A DNA stretch of 64,000 nt from Lentinula raphanica (GCA_027919835.1 JANVFP010000007.1:496001-560000), one strand, 5' to 3'. Positions 21,430 through 33,503 are shown, counted from the stretch's first letter. Notes: generated from the letters alone by a model not told the origin. Numbers and translations are program-made.

Positions 21430-22979
21430 ATGTCCCATCCCCATTCTGTCCATCATGTCCTAAACCACCATGGTTCAGGACAGTATATCCACTATACTGG
21501 TCCTTCTCCCTCTAACAATTCCTCCACGGCCTCTCCGTCCAATCTCAGTACCAATGCTACCCCAAATCCAGCGACTTCGTCGCCCAGAACAGTATCTAAG
21601 CCGCCTACGACACCACAATCGGTATTGAACAGCAATACTCCGCCGCAGCCTTCTGCGTCCACGTCTGTGATGACGATGACGACTGTTGCACCTCAAGACA
21701 CGACAACGGCCAAATATGTCCAGCATTTTTCGGGTTATCAGTATCGTCACTATCAGCCACCGCAGCAGCAGCAGGCGACGCAAGGAGCAGTAGGACCAGT
21801 CGAGCCGCAAGGACCAGATACAAGTGCTGCTGCTGCAGTGAGCACAGCGTCTAATCCGAATAACGGTACTGGTGCTGTTACATCGACGAATGGCCACGCA
21901 CCTGCTCAGTCGAATGGATCGACAGCCACGAACGCTCCTGCGCCCGCGACGAGCACAGCGACCACGATGGCTTCATCTGTCGGACCCAGCAACGGCCCAT
22001 TGGTTGCGACCGGAGATTGGACCCGGGATCTAGTCCATCTTGCAAAAACGGCAGAGCTCAAGTGCGTCCTGAACCGATTACTCGTTTCTTCCTATCAATC
22101 CTGACATTATCTCATCCAGAAAACACGCACTCACTCTCCAACTTCACACTGCCCATATCCTTTCCGCTCACGCCGCACTCGAACAGAAGGGCAAGAGCAT
22201 ACAGGATGTCAGGGAACAAAAGAACAAGTACGTATCATCCCATCCTCTTCTCGACCCATTCCGTACTCATCGCAATCGCAGGCTTGATTCAGAAAGGAAT
22301 CGGTTAATCGCTGCTCTAAGACAAGTCAATGATGATCGCGATCAGGCTGATATGTTGGAAGGAAACTTGGAACGAGAGTAGGTTCTTCTGGCATTCGTTT
22401 CTCCTTTCTATCTCTGAATGACTTGTGTATTCTGTTTCCATCAGGTGTGCGACTCTCCGTTCCCAGATCACGACTCTTTCAGATGGCGAATACGCCGTTG
22501 CCAAAGCAGACGTAGACCGTCTCCGAGTAGAACTCGGTCAACCTCCGTTGCCTAGCTTACAGACTATGTTGGACGAAAAAGCGGCAAAGTACGTCCTACC
22601 TTTTTTCACTTCATTCTTCACCACTTGCTCAATCTCATCCTCTAGCTTCCTAACCGAACGTCGTCTAAACGGATCCGGTACCACTCCCTCCTCCGAGCCT
22701 TCCTCTTCAACCACAACCACAACCGCAACAACCACAACCCCGTTCGTCCCCTCAGCCACACCGACAACCTTCCGAACCAGCTTCTCTGCTGCCGCCCAGC
22801 CCGCGTCGTCGTCTTCGTTCACGAACGATCATTCGAATAACTCGAATAACTCAAACAAGCGTCCTGCGTCTGTGTCTTCTCTTGATCCCTCGCTTGGTGA
22901 GATGGTGGCTTCGGTGCCTGCGAAGAGACCGCGGGGGAGGCCTAAAGGGAGTAAGACGCAAAAGCGGACTGGAACGTGA
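21430..22979 (+). CDS. Coiled-coil protein with AT-hook
   Basis: Five-exon model, 437 residues: 21430-22061, 22120-22227, 22282-22377, 22445-22588, 22646-22979. All introns fall in phase 2. The first 190 residues are Ser/Thr/Pro/Gln-rich and disordered. A conserved helical core follows (DWTRDLVHLAKTAELKKHAL, then a coiled coil through LDSERNRLIAALRQVNDDRD and LRSQITTLS). The tail is Ser/Thr-rich and ends with an AT-hook-like motif, KRPRGRPKGSK, about ten residues from the C-terminus. AT-hooks bind the minor groove of AT-rich DNA, so a chromatin or transcription role is likely but inferred. I cannot assign a named orthologue. Confidence 0.75.
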
Positions 22980-23592
22980 AAAAAAAAAATGGCGATGCTG
23001 TGCTGGTGATGTCGACCAGATTTCGTCTGTGTAGTCGGATTGTTGGACGGAGTCTGTCCACGTCTCGGGTGTGTCGGGCTGTACGGACACGCCCTGGACC
23101 TTTTGTCAAACAGTCGTTTCCTTGCCAGAGCCTTGAGCGCAGAAACTTACGATTCCGAAAACGTTCACTCACATCTTGTTCGTGGCTCTACGTGCTTCGT
23201 ATCTGTTTTCTTGCAGAACACTGCTTAGTATAGTGTTTATGATTATTGCTCTCTCTGCCACTGCTGCAGGTGCATTGATGTGATGAACCTTGAGCTTGAG
23301 CTTGTGCTACTAACATTCAGATTGCTAAACACAGTCGAAAGCTTCTGTCGGGTCCGGTTGATGTTCGAACGAAGAAGAAGCTTGGTACTAAATGCATGGT
23401 ACTTGTTAGGATGAGATAATTGAGTGCGTGGCTTGTTCTCAAACTAAAAACAGCACCTGCTGCTCGACGATGATTGCATTTATCATAGCATTTATTATTG
23501 GCTCGTTGGACGAATCAATCAAATATCTCGTATCAACATAAGTTCTCAAATGCGGTCCCACTGCCCCGTTATCTGCTACTATCTCTTCTACG
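22980..23592. other. Intergenic region
   Basis: 3' end of the AT-hook gene and promoter of the monooxygenase gene. Overlapping short frames on both strands have no support. Confidence 0.5.
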
Positions 23593-25760
23593 ATGTCCCT
23601 CAACTACAGCGAAATAGCCTCTACCTGGTTCGCCCAGTTCTCGCGTTCCCTAGAACAAAAAGATCCAGCAGGTTGTGTATCCTTCTTCCATCCCAATGGC
23701 TGGTTTCGCGATCTACTTGTCTTCACCTGGAACCTGCGTACTTTAAGCGGCCATGCGCAGATCCTCGAATACCTCTCCTCCAATATGCATTCCGACTCGG
23801 AGTCGACGGCGGCGATGGCTATATCCAACCTCAAGCTCAGTCTGAACGATGCATATTTCAAGCCTTCTCCGGGGGATATTCCCGGAAGTGTTACTTCTGG
23901 GTTCACTTTCTCCACTCCTATCGCGAACGGAAGAGGTCTGTTCACGCTGACGCAGGCAGGTGATGGGATCGGAGAATGGAAGGCGTATACGGTGTTGATG
24001 TCTCTTGAAAGTCTGATAGGCCACGAACCTATGGGCGCAGAACAAGGGGTGTATCATGGTCAGTCGATGTGCTGGTCGGAGGTACGAGAGCAGAGAGCGC
24101 GTATGGTTGAGGCGAATCCTCAGGTGCTTATTGGTACAGTGCTTCCTTCGTATCTTTGAGCCTGTCGTTGACGGGACGTGAAATGATTCGCACAGTGGGT
24201 GCCGGTCAGAATGGACTGCAGGTCGCTGCTCGTTTCAAGCAGATGGGGATATCAGCTCTTCTGGTCGAGAAGAACAAACGTATTGGGGATCAATGGAGGA
24301 ACAGGTATCCATCTTTGACTTTACATACCACAAAAGAACACCACACGCGTACGTTCAGTCTCAATTCTACTATAAACCAAGGCTTCCCAGGCGTTGAATG
24401 ATCTCCATAGTCCTTTACCAACCATACCCTGAAACCTGGCCCCGTTTCACTCCCCGAGACAAACTCGCTGACTGGCTAGAGCAATACGCCACCTCACAGG
24501 ATCTTGTCGTATGGACGCAATCCCAGCCACTTCCGACGCCTTCTTACAACGAGGAGAAAAAGGAATGGACTGTGTCGATCAATCGAAACGGTCAGATTCT
24601 CACTATACATCCAAAGCACATCGTGCTGGCTACGGGTACCCTGGGTGGGCCGTATACACCAGATATAGCGGGACACGATCTATTCAAAGGACAGACCCTT
24701 CACTCGCAATCGTACACTGGGGGACCTCAGTTCGCTGGAAAACGCGTCGTCGTTGTAGGGACAGGAAATAGCGGCGCAGACATCGCACTAGACCTCCACG
24801 TCCGAGGTGCACAATCGGTGACGATCCTCCAACGATCCTCGACCTGCGTTCAGTCTGCCAAGACAGTCGTGGACGGGATGGATCATGTGTGGGCACCTGA
24901 TGTGCCGACAGAAGTAGCTGACTATAGAGCGGCTGGGACACCGTTCAATCTGATGAAACAAGTATTTAGAGAGCACAAAGATGAGTACTGGGCGAAAGAC
25001 AAGGATATCCTCGAGGGTCTGATTAAAGCCGGGATGAATGTGGATCTCGGTCCTGACGGAAGTGGGATATGGCCTTTAGTTTATGAAAGAGGTGGAGGCG
25101 AGTGCTGTTTATCAAAAACATATGGCTGTCTTTGACCTTGACTTCCTGTAGGGTATTGTAAGCAGCTCGATGCGAATGCTATATTGGGTCATGTCTTATT
25201 TGATTCATCTTAGGGATGGACGTAGGATGCGCGGAGTATGTAATCTCTGGCAAGATCAAAGTGAAAACCTCAGGAATCAAATCGTTCACGGAAACTGGGC
25301 TCGTACTCGATGATGGCACGATCCTAGACGCTGACGTTGTGATATTTGCGTGAGTTTTGGCTTTATCTTCTCTTCAATCTGATTGAAATCCGTGTGAGCA
25401 CAGAACCGGGTTCGTCAACATACGTACTGTCATGAAAGAGATATTTGGCGATACCCTCGAGAAAGCGGGATCTGCGGGCGGCGTTGACGAGGAAGGAGAG
25501 ATGAAGGGAGCATATCGATCAACAGGACAGCCAGGGGTTCGTTTCTTTTACGCTTTGACACAGAATCATGAATGACTGTGTCCTCAGTTGTGGTACGCTC
25601 TTGGAGATTTTCAGATGTCACGCTTTGAGTCAAAACTTCTGGTACGTACATTGGGATACATAGCTTTGGCGACCTTGTTCCCACTGATACATTTTCGATA
25701 CCTGTATAGGCGATCCAGTTGCAGGCTATCGAACTAGGCTACATGAGCCAATTTGGTTAG
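23593..25760 (+). CDS. NTF2-like plus flavin-containing monooxygenase
   Basis: Eight-exon model, 586 residues: 23593-24133, 24196-24348, 24411-25097, 25152-25157, 25214-25349, 25404-25536, 25588-25641, 25710-25760. Residues 1-180 form an NTF2-like domain. Then come the FAD-binding turn VGAGQNG (about 181-187), RYPSLTLHT, the FMO fingerprint FKGQTLHSQSY (near 320), the NADPH turn VVGTGNSGADIA and the FATGF motif. This N-NTF2/FMO layout is common in fungi; such enzymes insert one oxygen atom using NADPH and FAD, substrate unknown. The family block RGGG-Y-x-MDVGC is restored only if the intron at 25098-25151 is of the GC-AG type and GGTATT is a 6-nt exon. Without that splice the frame stops early. 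Confidence 0.85.
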
Positions 25761-25834
25761 TAAACGATCTTGCTGTGTAGAAAATATGTGGTCTCTCTCA
25801 AATGTCATGAATTGGCTACACCTCTTTATTTCCC

Positions 25835-26480
25835 TCAGCCTACCGGAAAATCGCATGAATACTTACACATTTCTCTATCATCATAAGGAGTCGATGTATT
25901 GAGAGTAACGCGTGCTGAGGGAACAGCCTGGCACAGCTGGTTCAACCGCCATCGGTCCACGCGGAATGGATAAGGATGGATATCGAAATAAAAATTTACC
26001 GCTCGCGGCTCTTTGGAGGATTTGAATGACTGATAGATAGAGGCTAGAGCCTTGTGCTCTCTGCCAATCTCTGCCGGATCTGCATTGAAATTATGAGACG
26101 TTGTAGAGGCGTCCAGTAGCGTTAATGAAGCCGCACTGCTTTTCGGATGTCGCCTTGTATGAGAAGTTCCCTTATGTTCCCTGCCAGTGGGCATCAATCT
26201 CTGTGCATCCTCGCCGCTATCTACTCCAAGTATCAAGCAAGCAAGCTGCAGACACCGAATGAATCGGAAATCCACAATTTTTGACGAAAATTCTTCGCCG
26301 TCGCGTATTTCTTTGTATTTTGGAATAGAGCCTCTGCTCTTCCACAGAAGTTGAGGACACGTGGATGATTTCTGGAGATAGAGATTTCGAAGGAGAGACT
26401 GAAGCAGCCTCAGCCTGAGTATGTAGAGCACGAGAGAGCAGAAGAAGAGATAATGATTGCCACACGCGTGAGAGTGACAT
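25835..26480 (-). CDS. Putative secreted protein, unknown
   Basis: Two-exon model, 196 residues: 26480-26256 and 26200-25835, joined by a 55-nt intron in phase 0 that connects two otherwise separate frames. The N-terminus looks like a signal peptide (MSLSRVWQSLSLLLLSRALH, cleavage near TQAEA). The mature part is polar, with basic runs (NTRRRR, HTRRHPKSS) and a C-terminal stretch with several aromatic residues (FYFDIHPYPF). No family was recognised. It converges with the monooxygenase gene, leaving 74 bp between the stops. The splice is chosen on signals alone. Confidence 0.5.
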
Positions 26481-26520
26481 GGAAATGGAGACCGTCCTTG
26501 GCTGTGACCTGTCCTTCGGG

Positions 26521-26555
26521 TGACCTGTGGTGACCTGTGGTGACCTGTGGTGACC
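26521..26555 (+). repeat. 10-bp tandem repeat
   Basis: Three and a half perfect copies of TGACCTGTGG, about 40 bp upstream of the start of the minus-strand secreted-protein gene, so inside its promoter. Confidence 0.85.
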
Positions 26556-27700
26556 GAAGTATTGTGACCGTGTGACCAACTTGAAGTCAGAAGCTGTAGG
26601 AAGCTGTTACGTACGGTGTACCACAGTCTATACAGTCTACCACTTCTCTCCTCCCAATTGCCCAGATCATGAAGTCGGCTATCGCAATCTCAGGCTGTGT
26701 TTCTTCACCACTTGTCATTCTGGTTCCGCGCAGAGCCGCCGATGAGGATCAATCTATAGCCTAGTAGCCGTCTTCAGCGAGTCAAGCCTCACGCGTCACG
26801 AAGATTACTTCGAAAGGGGCCTAGAAAATCATGCTCGAAAAATGTCCAGCCTTTCCCTGGCCCTGTCTGCCCTTGCTCGTTACCCATTGAATATTGAGTT
26901 AATTCTCATGCGGGCATCTTGATGAGGATTGCTAGTTATCGATCATGGTCCGACGCTGCTCGTTGGAATCTATTGGGATCTTCTCATTATGCCTCAGTGG
27001 TTTGCTGTGGTATGTATAGTCACCTTCCAATGCAGTGTGCACCTGGATGCACCTTCATATGATGGCTACATAGCCTATGATCGATTATCACAATCTTTCC
27101 CTGAAGCTGATGATATGCATTGGTGATTTGAGGTGTTTTGAGCAGATGGAAGTCCCGAAACTTCAAAGATCCGGACAATTCTTCGAAAAACGCTCAGGCT
27201 CTTTCTCACCGCTTTGGCTCATGTTGTTGCTGCTCGCAGCATACATGATATACGGTATGTTGCTTCCTGTTGCTTCGCATTCTCTGGTGACCTTTTGACT
27301 GATGAAAATGGCACTTATCACCTTTTGAAAAACTATAGCAGGTATGAGCTACTTATGAGTGGAATATCAAAGGTGGCATGAGGTTTGTCGCATGGTCAGG
27401 TCAGCTAAGCATTTCGAGAAACTCCGCGCGCGTTATGTGAATTCTGTTGTTGGCATAGGGCTGTACGAGGCTGTACCGTGGCGCGTGCGAAGGTACGCGA
27501 CGGTACAACGAAACTTTCAAACATATCTCGACGTAGCAACTAATCATGACCAGCCCTGACCTCCAAGCAAGCATTCATATAAATATGTCGGCTTTCTTCG
27601 CTGGTCCCCCAGAGCTGGTCTCCTTCGTCTAATCCCCAAAACCGCAGGTCTACATTGTCAACCAACAAACATCCTAGCGGATAACGATATTCATACAAAC
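26556..27700. other. Intergenic region
   Basis: No supported gene: the frames here start at TTG or GTG and show no family. A TATA-like CATATAAATAT near 27577 probably serves the gene at 27701. Confidence 0.45.
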
Positions 27701-29323
27701 ATGGTCTACTCTCGTTTCATGTTGACCGCAAGCCTCACTGCGGGCGTTGCCCTCGCTGCCCCGATCCCGGTGACTGTTCGCGATGCCCTCGAACAACTAA
27801 AAGGCGCCGCTTCTGCGCCTCCCGAATTGTCTACGGTCATGCCCGTTGTTGGCCGTCCCATCGATACCAATCCTGTCTCAGGGAAGTTCAACGTCGTCTT
27901 CGACGATGACGGCGCTGGCATCGATGTCGAAGACAAGCACGCTGACGTCGAAGACGAGCTTGAAGAGATGGAAGTTGATTTAGAGGTACACCCATCATCT
28001 TTCTTCTCTGACTCACATCGTTTTGACTGGGTCATTTCTTTACATCTTTCCAGTCCGATCAATGCGATGGGGTACGTCTGAACATACTTAAAGCCAATGT
28101 ATCTGTACTTACTGGTTTTTTTTCCAGCCTTTCGGTAGTCCAGGTACAGATTACCTTGATTCCGAACCTGCCCTTGAAGATAATGGTTCGCTTGGAGCAG
28201 ACAGTGGCATAATTGAGATAGATTTATCTGGAAATTCACAATCCCTCGAGAATACCGCAACTGAAGACGCGGATATCATTAAGACAGCAATTGAAGATGT
28301 TGGACAGAGCGTTGGAAAGGACGCGCTTGATTCTGTTCTAGGGGTAAGTCCAGTTCACACTGATTTCCTTTGAATGCTTCTTGACGGCACATACTTAGTT
28401 GAATGGGCCTTCTGAACCCTCCCTTTCAAGCACCCCTCTTTCAATAAGCGGCGTCCCAGATAGTCCTCCTCCTCCTTCGCCAACGATCCTTATGATTGAA
28501 GGCAGTTCCTCGGACACGAGTGATACCAAGGCTTCCTCGTTGACCTTGCAATTGCCGGTGCTGACTTTGGCTAAGAGCGTGCATGATCCTTCGTCCTTGG
28601 TGGACGATATGGGTGCTAGTGTTCCGCTCCCTTCACAACCCATTGGAATGGTAAATACATCTCCCTCTATCCTAACTAATCTTTCGCTGACTGATCACTC
28701 TTCTTGATATCATTTGTCGATAGGAAGACCATGATTCGAGGACAGATATCCTTCAGATGACTAGCACAGCGGCTGAAACGATTGATTCCACAAGTTCTTT
28801 TGATACCAATCAGGGCCCTCCCTCGATGATTTCTTCCGAGTCCTCCATGACGTCCTCTTCCACGACGACATCCCCTTCTGCGTCTGTCACTCAGTCTTCT
28901 ACTTCTTCTGGGACGTCAACTTCTCAGACAACCTCTTCTGCTTCGTCCTCCGCTCAGACAACTTCTACAGCCTCTACCACCGCGCCTCCTCAAACGGCGA
29001 CGTCTGCACCCTCCACTCAAGTGACCCATACTGAGACGGTGACAATCACACAGACCGCACCTTCTGGGACGCCTACAAGCTCTACCCAGGCAACAGCTTC
29101 TGGTGTGACCTCCACCGGGCAGACGACCTCTTCTGCGATCTCTACGTCCACTGCTTCTCCATCCACGAGTCCGAGTTCAACGCCTCCAGCGACAGCGACC
29201 CAAACAGGAGATAAATCTGCTCCTTCGGATGATCCCAGTCACAACAGTGGTCATGCGCGCCGTAGAATCCGTCGACAACTTGTAGGCAAAAGAAGACTGG
29301 TATACGGGGCAGACCTAGACTGA
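27701..29323 (+). CDS. Secreted Ser/Thr-rich (mucin-like) protein
   Basis: Five-exon model, 456 residues: 27701-27985, 28054-28071, 28128-28343, 28399-28650, 28724-29323; all introns are in phase 0, and the second exon is only 18 nt (SDQCDG). Signal peptide of about 20 residues ending in VALAAP. An acidic middle follows (VFDDDGAGIDVEDKHADVED), then about 170 residues of Ser/Thr with Ala and Gln, suited to dense O-glycosylation. The end is strongly basic (ARRRIRRQLVGKRRLVYGADLD). No membrane helix or GPI signal was seen. The basic KR/RR sites could be cut by a Kex2-type protease, freeing a short C-terminal peptide; that is speculation. No named family. Confidence 0.75.
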
Positions 29324-30191
29324 TTCAAGGGCATGTGCGCGCTCTGAGTCATGCTCAGTTAGTACTGGATTCGTCTGATTAGATTTCTCGTCATAGTGAT
29401 TGTTGACATATGTACGGTTAAATAATATAGACATTCTTCTTATGAACCTCCGGGGAATATCCAGTAGTATACCTCTTTAGAACAACAACAGTCCGGTACT
29501 TGTCCAACGCTCAGGCCGTGGTAAAGTTCCAACTCTCTAACTTCTTCGACATGCTCAACGTCCAGTCCTCCCTTCCTTCAAGTTCATTCACAGACTACCG
29601 CCGATGACGAGAATCAAGAAATATGCATCGTTCCCGACCTTTCCAGGTTCGCCCAATTACTTTGCGCTTCCTAACATGTTTTTCACTCGAATGTAAGTCA
29701 AGAGGATAGTACTAAAAAGAAGGCGTTTTGAATCTCTACTATCGGAATCCTTTCACAGATATCCTACTATCTTCGGCAAATGTGCGGTTTGCTTGACAGA
29801 ATTCACGAGGTTCTGCCGCATTGTCCTCACTAGGTGTTCAAGAGGATCAGAGAAATGATATGTTGACGGACATTTGCATTACATTCATTTCAGTTCACAC
29901 AGCTCACGATTCTATATCTTTTGCAGCTGTCCCCAGCTTGTTCGGAGAATTTCCGTCCCGATATTTGCTCGAAGCCTGCCTTCTGACACAGTAATGGTGG
30001 ACCGGAAGCCATGCTCTCAGCTCTGCAAACGCTCTACGCGGAGTCACTCCCAGTCTGGTGAACTTGCCAAGCAATGGGTAATGTCCCTGAATGTCTTCCA
30101 GGTCGTCGTTGGCCTTGGCAATACCCTTGTATATGATTCCTTGTTCTCGTGGTATGCTTGAATGCAGTGAGCTCTTCATGGAAGTACAAGG
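29324..30191. other. Intergenic region
   Basis: No gene or repeat seen between the mucin-like gene and the first AA9 gene. Minus-strand frames near 30 kb are shadows of the AA9 gene. Confidence 0.5.
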
Positions 30192-30199
30192 TATATAAA
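30192..30199 (+). promoter_or_regulatory. TATA box of AA9 gene 1
   Basis: TATATAAA about 80 bp upstream of the ATG at 30280. The paired gene has a TATA box at nearly the same distance. Confidence 0.55.
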
Positions 30200-30279
30200 C
30201 TCCTCTACCGGTACTACGATGCTCATCGAGCTCCTGGCTTGATCTTTTGTACTGGTCCTCGCACTGACCCGAGTAAGAT

Positions 30280-31689
30280 ATGTTCGTCCAGCTCATTGCT
30301 TTAGCACTTGCAGCGCTACCACAGACCCTCGCACATGGTGGTGTGCTGTCTATCTCAATTGGAAGCACTTGGTACGATGGATGGGCCCCGTACAACTCGC
30401 CCGTTGGCCAGACATCGATCATCCGTCCCTGGTCAACCTAGTAAGCTATCCTCATTGCATTCCCCTTCATGACCATAACCTCATCGTTGCATGCCTAGTA
30501 ATCCCATCACCGATGCTACCGATCCCACAATATCCTGCAACGATGACGGTACTTCGGGAGCTTTGCAGCTAACCGCACCCATCACTGCTGGCGAAAAGAT
30601 CACCGCGTATTGGAATCAAGTTTGGCCTCATCCGTACGGACCCATGGTAAGGGTATTCGACGTTTGAGATGTATAAACTCTTCTCTTATTACATCCTGTA
30701 CGGTAGCTTGTGTATATGGCACAGTGCCCAGGGACGACCTGCACCGGCGTGAATTCCGACACACTCAGCTGGGTAAGTGCAGGAGAGATCGAAGCAATGG
30801 ACTCATAGTAATGACGATGTCATTGTCGCAGTTCAAGATCGATGAATCCGGACTCATCAACGGTACCGTTTATGACGGATTCTGGGGAGACGGCCTCATG
30901 ATTGCCGACAACTCATCATGGACTACTACCATTCCTTCGACCATCCCGAATGGACCTTATCTCATTAGATTTGAGACCATCGCTCTTCACTCTCTGCCTG
31001 CAGTAAGCAATATCAAGAATCCTGTCGTGGTTCTGTGTGCTGACGAGTGTACTATTCAGCAATTCTACCCTGAATGTGCACAGCTCATAGTGTCTGGAGG
31101 AGGATCATTAGCACCTACCGCTGCGGAACTTGTCAAGTTTCCCGGCGCTTATTCTAACACTGATCCAGGATGTGAGTTGATTCATTCTTGTCTCGTGTTT
31201 CCCTGCTAAGTATTTCTATGTTCAGTGGACATCGACATTTACTCCAACGAAGCTCAAACTGAAACTACATACCCTATCCCAGGACCGCCTTTGTATGGAT
31301 CAAGTGTATGCTTTTCGAGTTGCTTGAGATACATCATGATTGAATTTAGTTGTCTTCGGTCTGTAGGGCGCGTCCTCGAGTCCTTCTGGACCTTCTTCAA
31401 CAAGTGTTGTACCTACAACCACGATTTCCTCCACTTCCACTTCACCTTCCTCAACTCCTACCGGACCTACGGTTCCAGAATATGGACAATGTGGTGGCAT
31501 AGGGTTCACTGGATCCACTGTCTGGTAAGGTCACTCTTAGAACGTGTTTGTGCGTCAACTCAATTCTATCTCTAGTGCATCCCCATACAAATGCAATGTT
31601 GTCAACCGTATGTTCTGTCTACTTCAAGCCTGAACATTCACTCACAAATTATATTATCTAACTTAGCTTACTACTCTCAATGCTATTGA
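30280..31689 (+). CDS. AA9 lytic polysaccharide monooxygenase with CBM1 (copy 1)
   Basis: Nine-exon model, 316 residues: 30280-30440, 30499-30646, 30707-30772, 30832-31002, 31060-31171, 31226-31305, 31367-31524, 31576-31607, 31667-31689. Signal peptide 1-18; cleavage leaves His19 (HGGV) as the N-terminus, the first copper ligand. His98 (WPHPYGPM) is the second. His178, Gln183 and Tyr185 ([14 protein letters not shown]) form the expected outer sphere and axial Tyr. A Ser/Thr linker leads to a C-terminal CBM1 with its Cys pattern (YGQCGG ... CASPYKC ... YYSQCY). The enzyme is secreted and cleaves cellulose oxidatively. Its mirror copy lies 252 bp away, tail to tail. Confidence 0.93.
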
Positions 31690-31941
31690 GCGTCGATCGC
31701 AAGCTTATCCACTTGATGAGAGGAGGAACAGCATGTGGAGGATACTGAGGACCTCATGAAAACAACTTCGGAATGTAATCTGTGTGTTTCCAAAATCAAT
31801 CTGTTCCTTACAATGGCCATTGTTGGTGGTTGAATTTCTCAAACACAACACTCGAAGACGAAAGAGTTGATTCACTAACTTACTGATACAGTGGGACTAT
31901 ACGTGCTAGGTACAATTCTGGAACGTCTGTCGCCGATCGCA

Positions 31942-33410
31942 TCACAGGCACTGCGAGTAGTAGTCTGCGGAAAGGTGTAAGCAAGATGAAAGGTCCTGCC
32001 CAAGACAGTAACATCAACACGTACCATTGACAACCTGACAAGTGAATGGAGACGCGCTATAGAAGAATGAAATCAGCCGTGAATCAACAAGAACAAACTT
32101 CCGGAACGGGATTGGGACAACACATACCAAACTGTGCCTCCAGTCCATCCAGAACCACCACATTGACCGTATTCGGGGATAGTTGGTCCGGTAGGTGTCG
32201 AAGAAGGAGCAGAGGATGTACCGGTACCGGTAGCAGAGCCAGTTGACGAACTAGCTACACTGGAGGTAGACGAAGGCTGTATCAAGAATCAACAATTCAA
32301 ATTGGATTCTGCGTGGACACTCTCTGCACGTACTGGAGGAGAACCGTAAAGTGGGGGACCGGGGATGGGGTAGGTGGTCTCGGTTTGGGCCGCGTTGGAG
32401 TAGATGTCAATGGTCACTGAATGAAGCAAGGTTGGATGAGTGTGCAGACGTTAATGAATGACATTAGGAAAGCGAGAACTCACAGCCAGGGTCCGTGTTA
32501 GAATAAGCACCAGGGAATGTCACCAGTTCATATGAGGCCGGGGCTTGGGAACCACCTCCAGTGACATCCAGTTGTGCACATTCCGGGTAGAATTGCTAAT
32601 GTATTCAAGTAAGGTTACTACTTGAGTACGAAGACAACTCGCGAGTGAAGTAATACTCACAGCAGGCAAAGAGTGCAACGCGATCGTCTCGAACCTGATG
32701 AGGTAGGGACCACTTGGGATCGTGGCCGGGATTGTGGTCGTCCAAGATGAGTTATCAGCGATCATGAGACCGTCACCCCAGAAACCATCATAAACTGTGC
32801 CGTTGATGAGACCTGACTGGTCAATCTTGAACTAGATACATCGAAAGGGTTTCATCAATGTCGGATGCTTATTTGTTTAAGGGACCGTAAACACATACCC
32901 ATTCGAGCGTGTCAGAGTTGACACCTGTGCAAGTGGTACCGGGACATTGGGCCATGTACACGAGCTGAAAAAAAAACAAGAACAATCATGTCAGAATCAT
33001 GTTTAGGAATAGTGGAAGCTTTCAAGGCAAATTACCATAGGTCCGTAAGGATGAGGCCATGGGTTATTCCAATACGCGGTAATTTCCTCGCCAGCCGTAA
33101 TCGGAGCAGTCAATTGCAAAGCGGAAGAGGTTCCATCGTCGTTGCAAGACAACGTAGGGTCCGTAGCGTCCGTGATTGGGTTGCTATTGAAATTATCAGA
33201 AAAAAGAGTCCGGGCACAAGCAACAAAGGTGACTCACTAAGACGACCAAGGACGGATGATGGAGGTTTGCCCGTCAGGCGAGTCGTACGGCTGCCATCCC
33301 CAGTACCAAGTGTCGCCGATGGCAATGGAGAGGACACCACCGTGTGCATGGGCTTTGGGAATTGCCGTGAGACCAGCGGTGAGGGCGAGTGTGATGAGCT
33401 TAGAAAACAT
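31942..33410 (-). CDS. AA9 lytic polysaccharide monooxygenase with CBM1 (copy 2)
   Basis: Nine-exon model, 318 residues: 33410-33238, 33183-33036, 32964-32899, 32831-32661, 32595-32484, 32416-32334, 32276-32128, 32056-32025, 31964-31942. Exons 2-5, 8 and 9 have exactly the lengths of copy 1. The first ATG is at 33410; the frame upstream starts at TTG. Signal peptide 1-22, then His23; other active-site residues are His102, His182, Gln187 and Tyr189. The linker ([14 protein letters not shown]) differs from copy 1, and CBM1 is complete (YGQCGG ... CASPFTC ... YYSQCL) but ends in Leu, not Tyr. It probably acts on cellulose with copy 1. Confidence 0.93.
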
Positions 33411-33495
33411 CTTGTTGTTCAATCTTTTTGACCTAGAAAGACTTGTTCGAAGCTTGTGAGGAGCTCGATGATTCTGAGAGGAGACTTTGGAAGAG

Positions 33496-33503
33496 TTTTT
33501 ATA
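33496..33503 (-). promoter_or_regulatory. TATA box of AA9 gene 2
   Basis: TATAAAAA on the minus strand, about 86 bp upstream of the ATG at 33410. Confidence 0.55.

Noticed and set aside
19337..25760. Secondary-metabolite cluster of MDR reductase and flavin monooxygenase
   Set aside because: No core synthase, transporter or cluster regulator is present, and an unrelated AT-hook gene lies between them.
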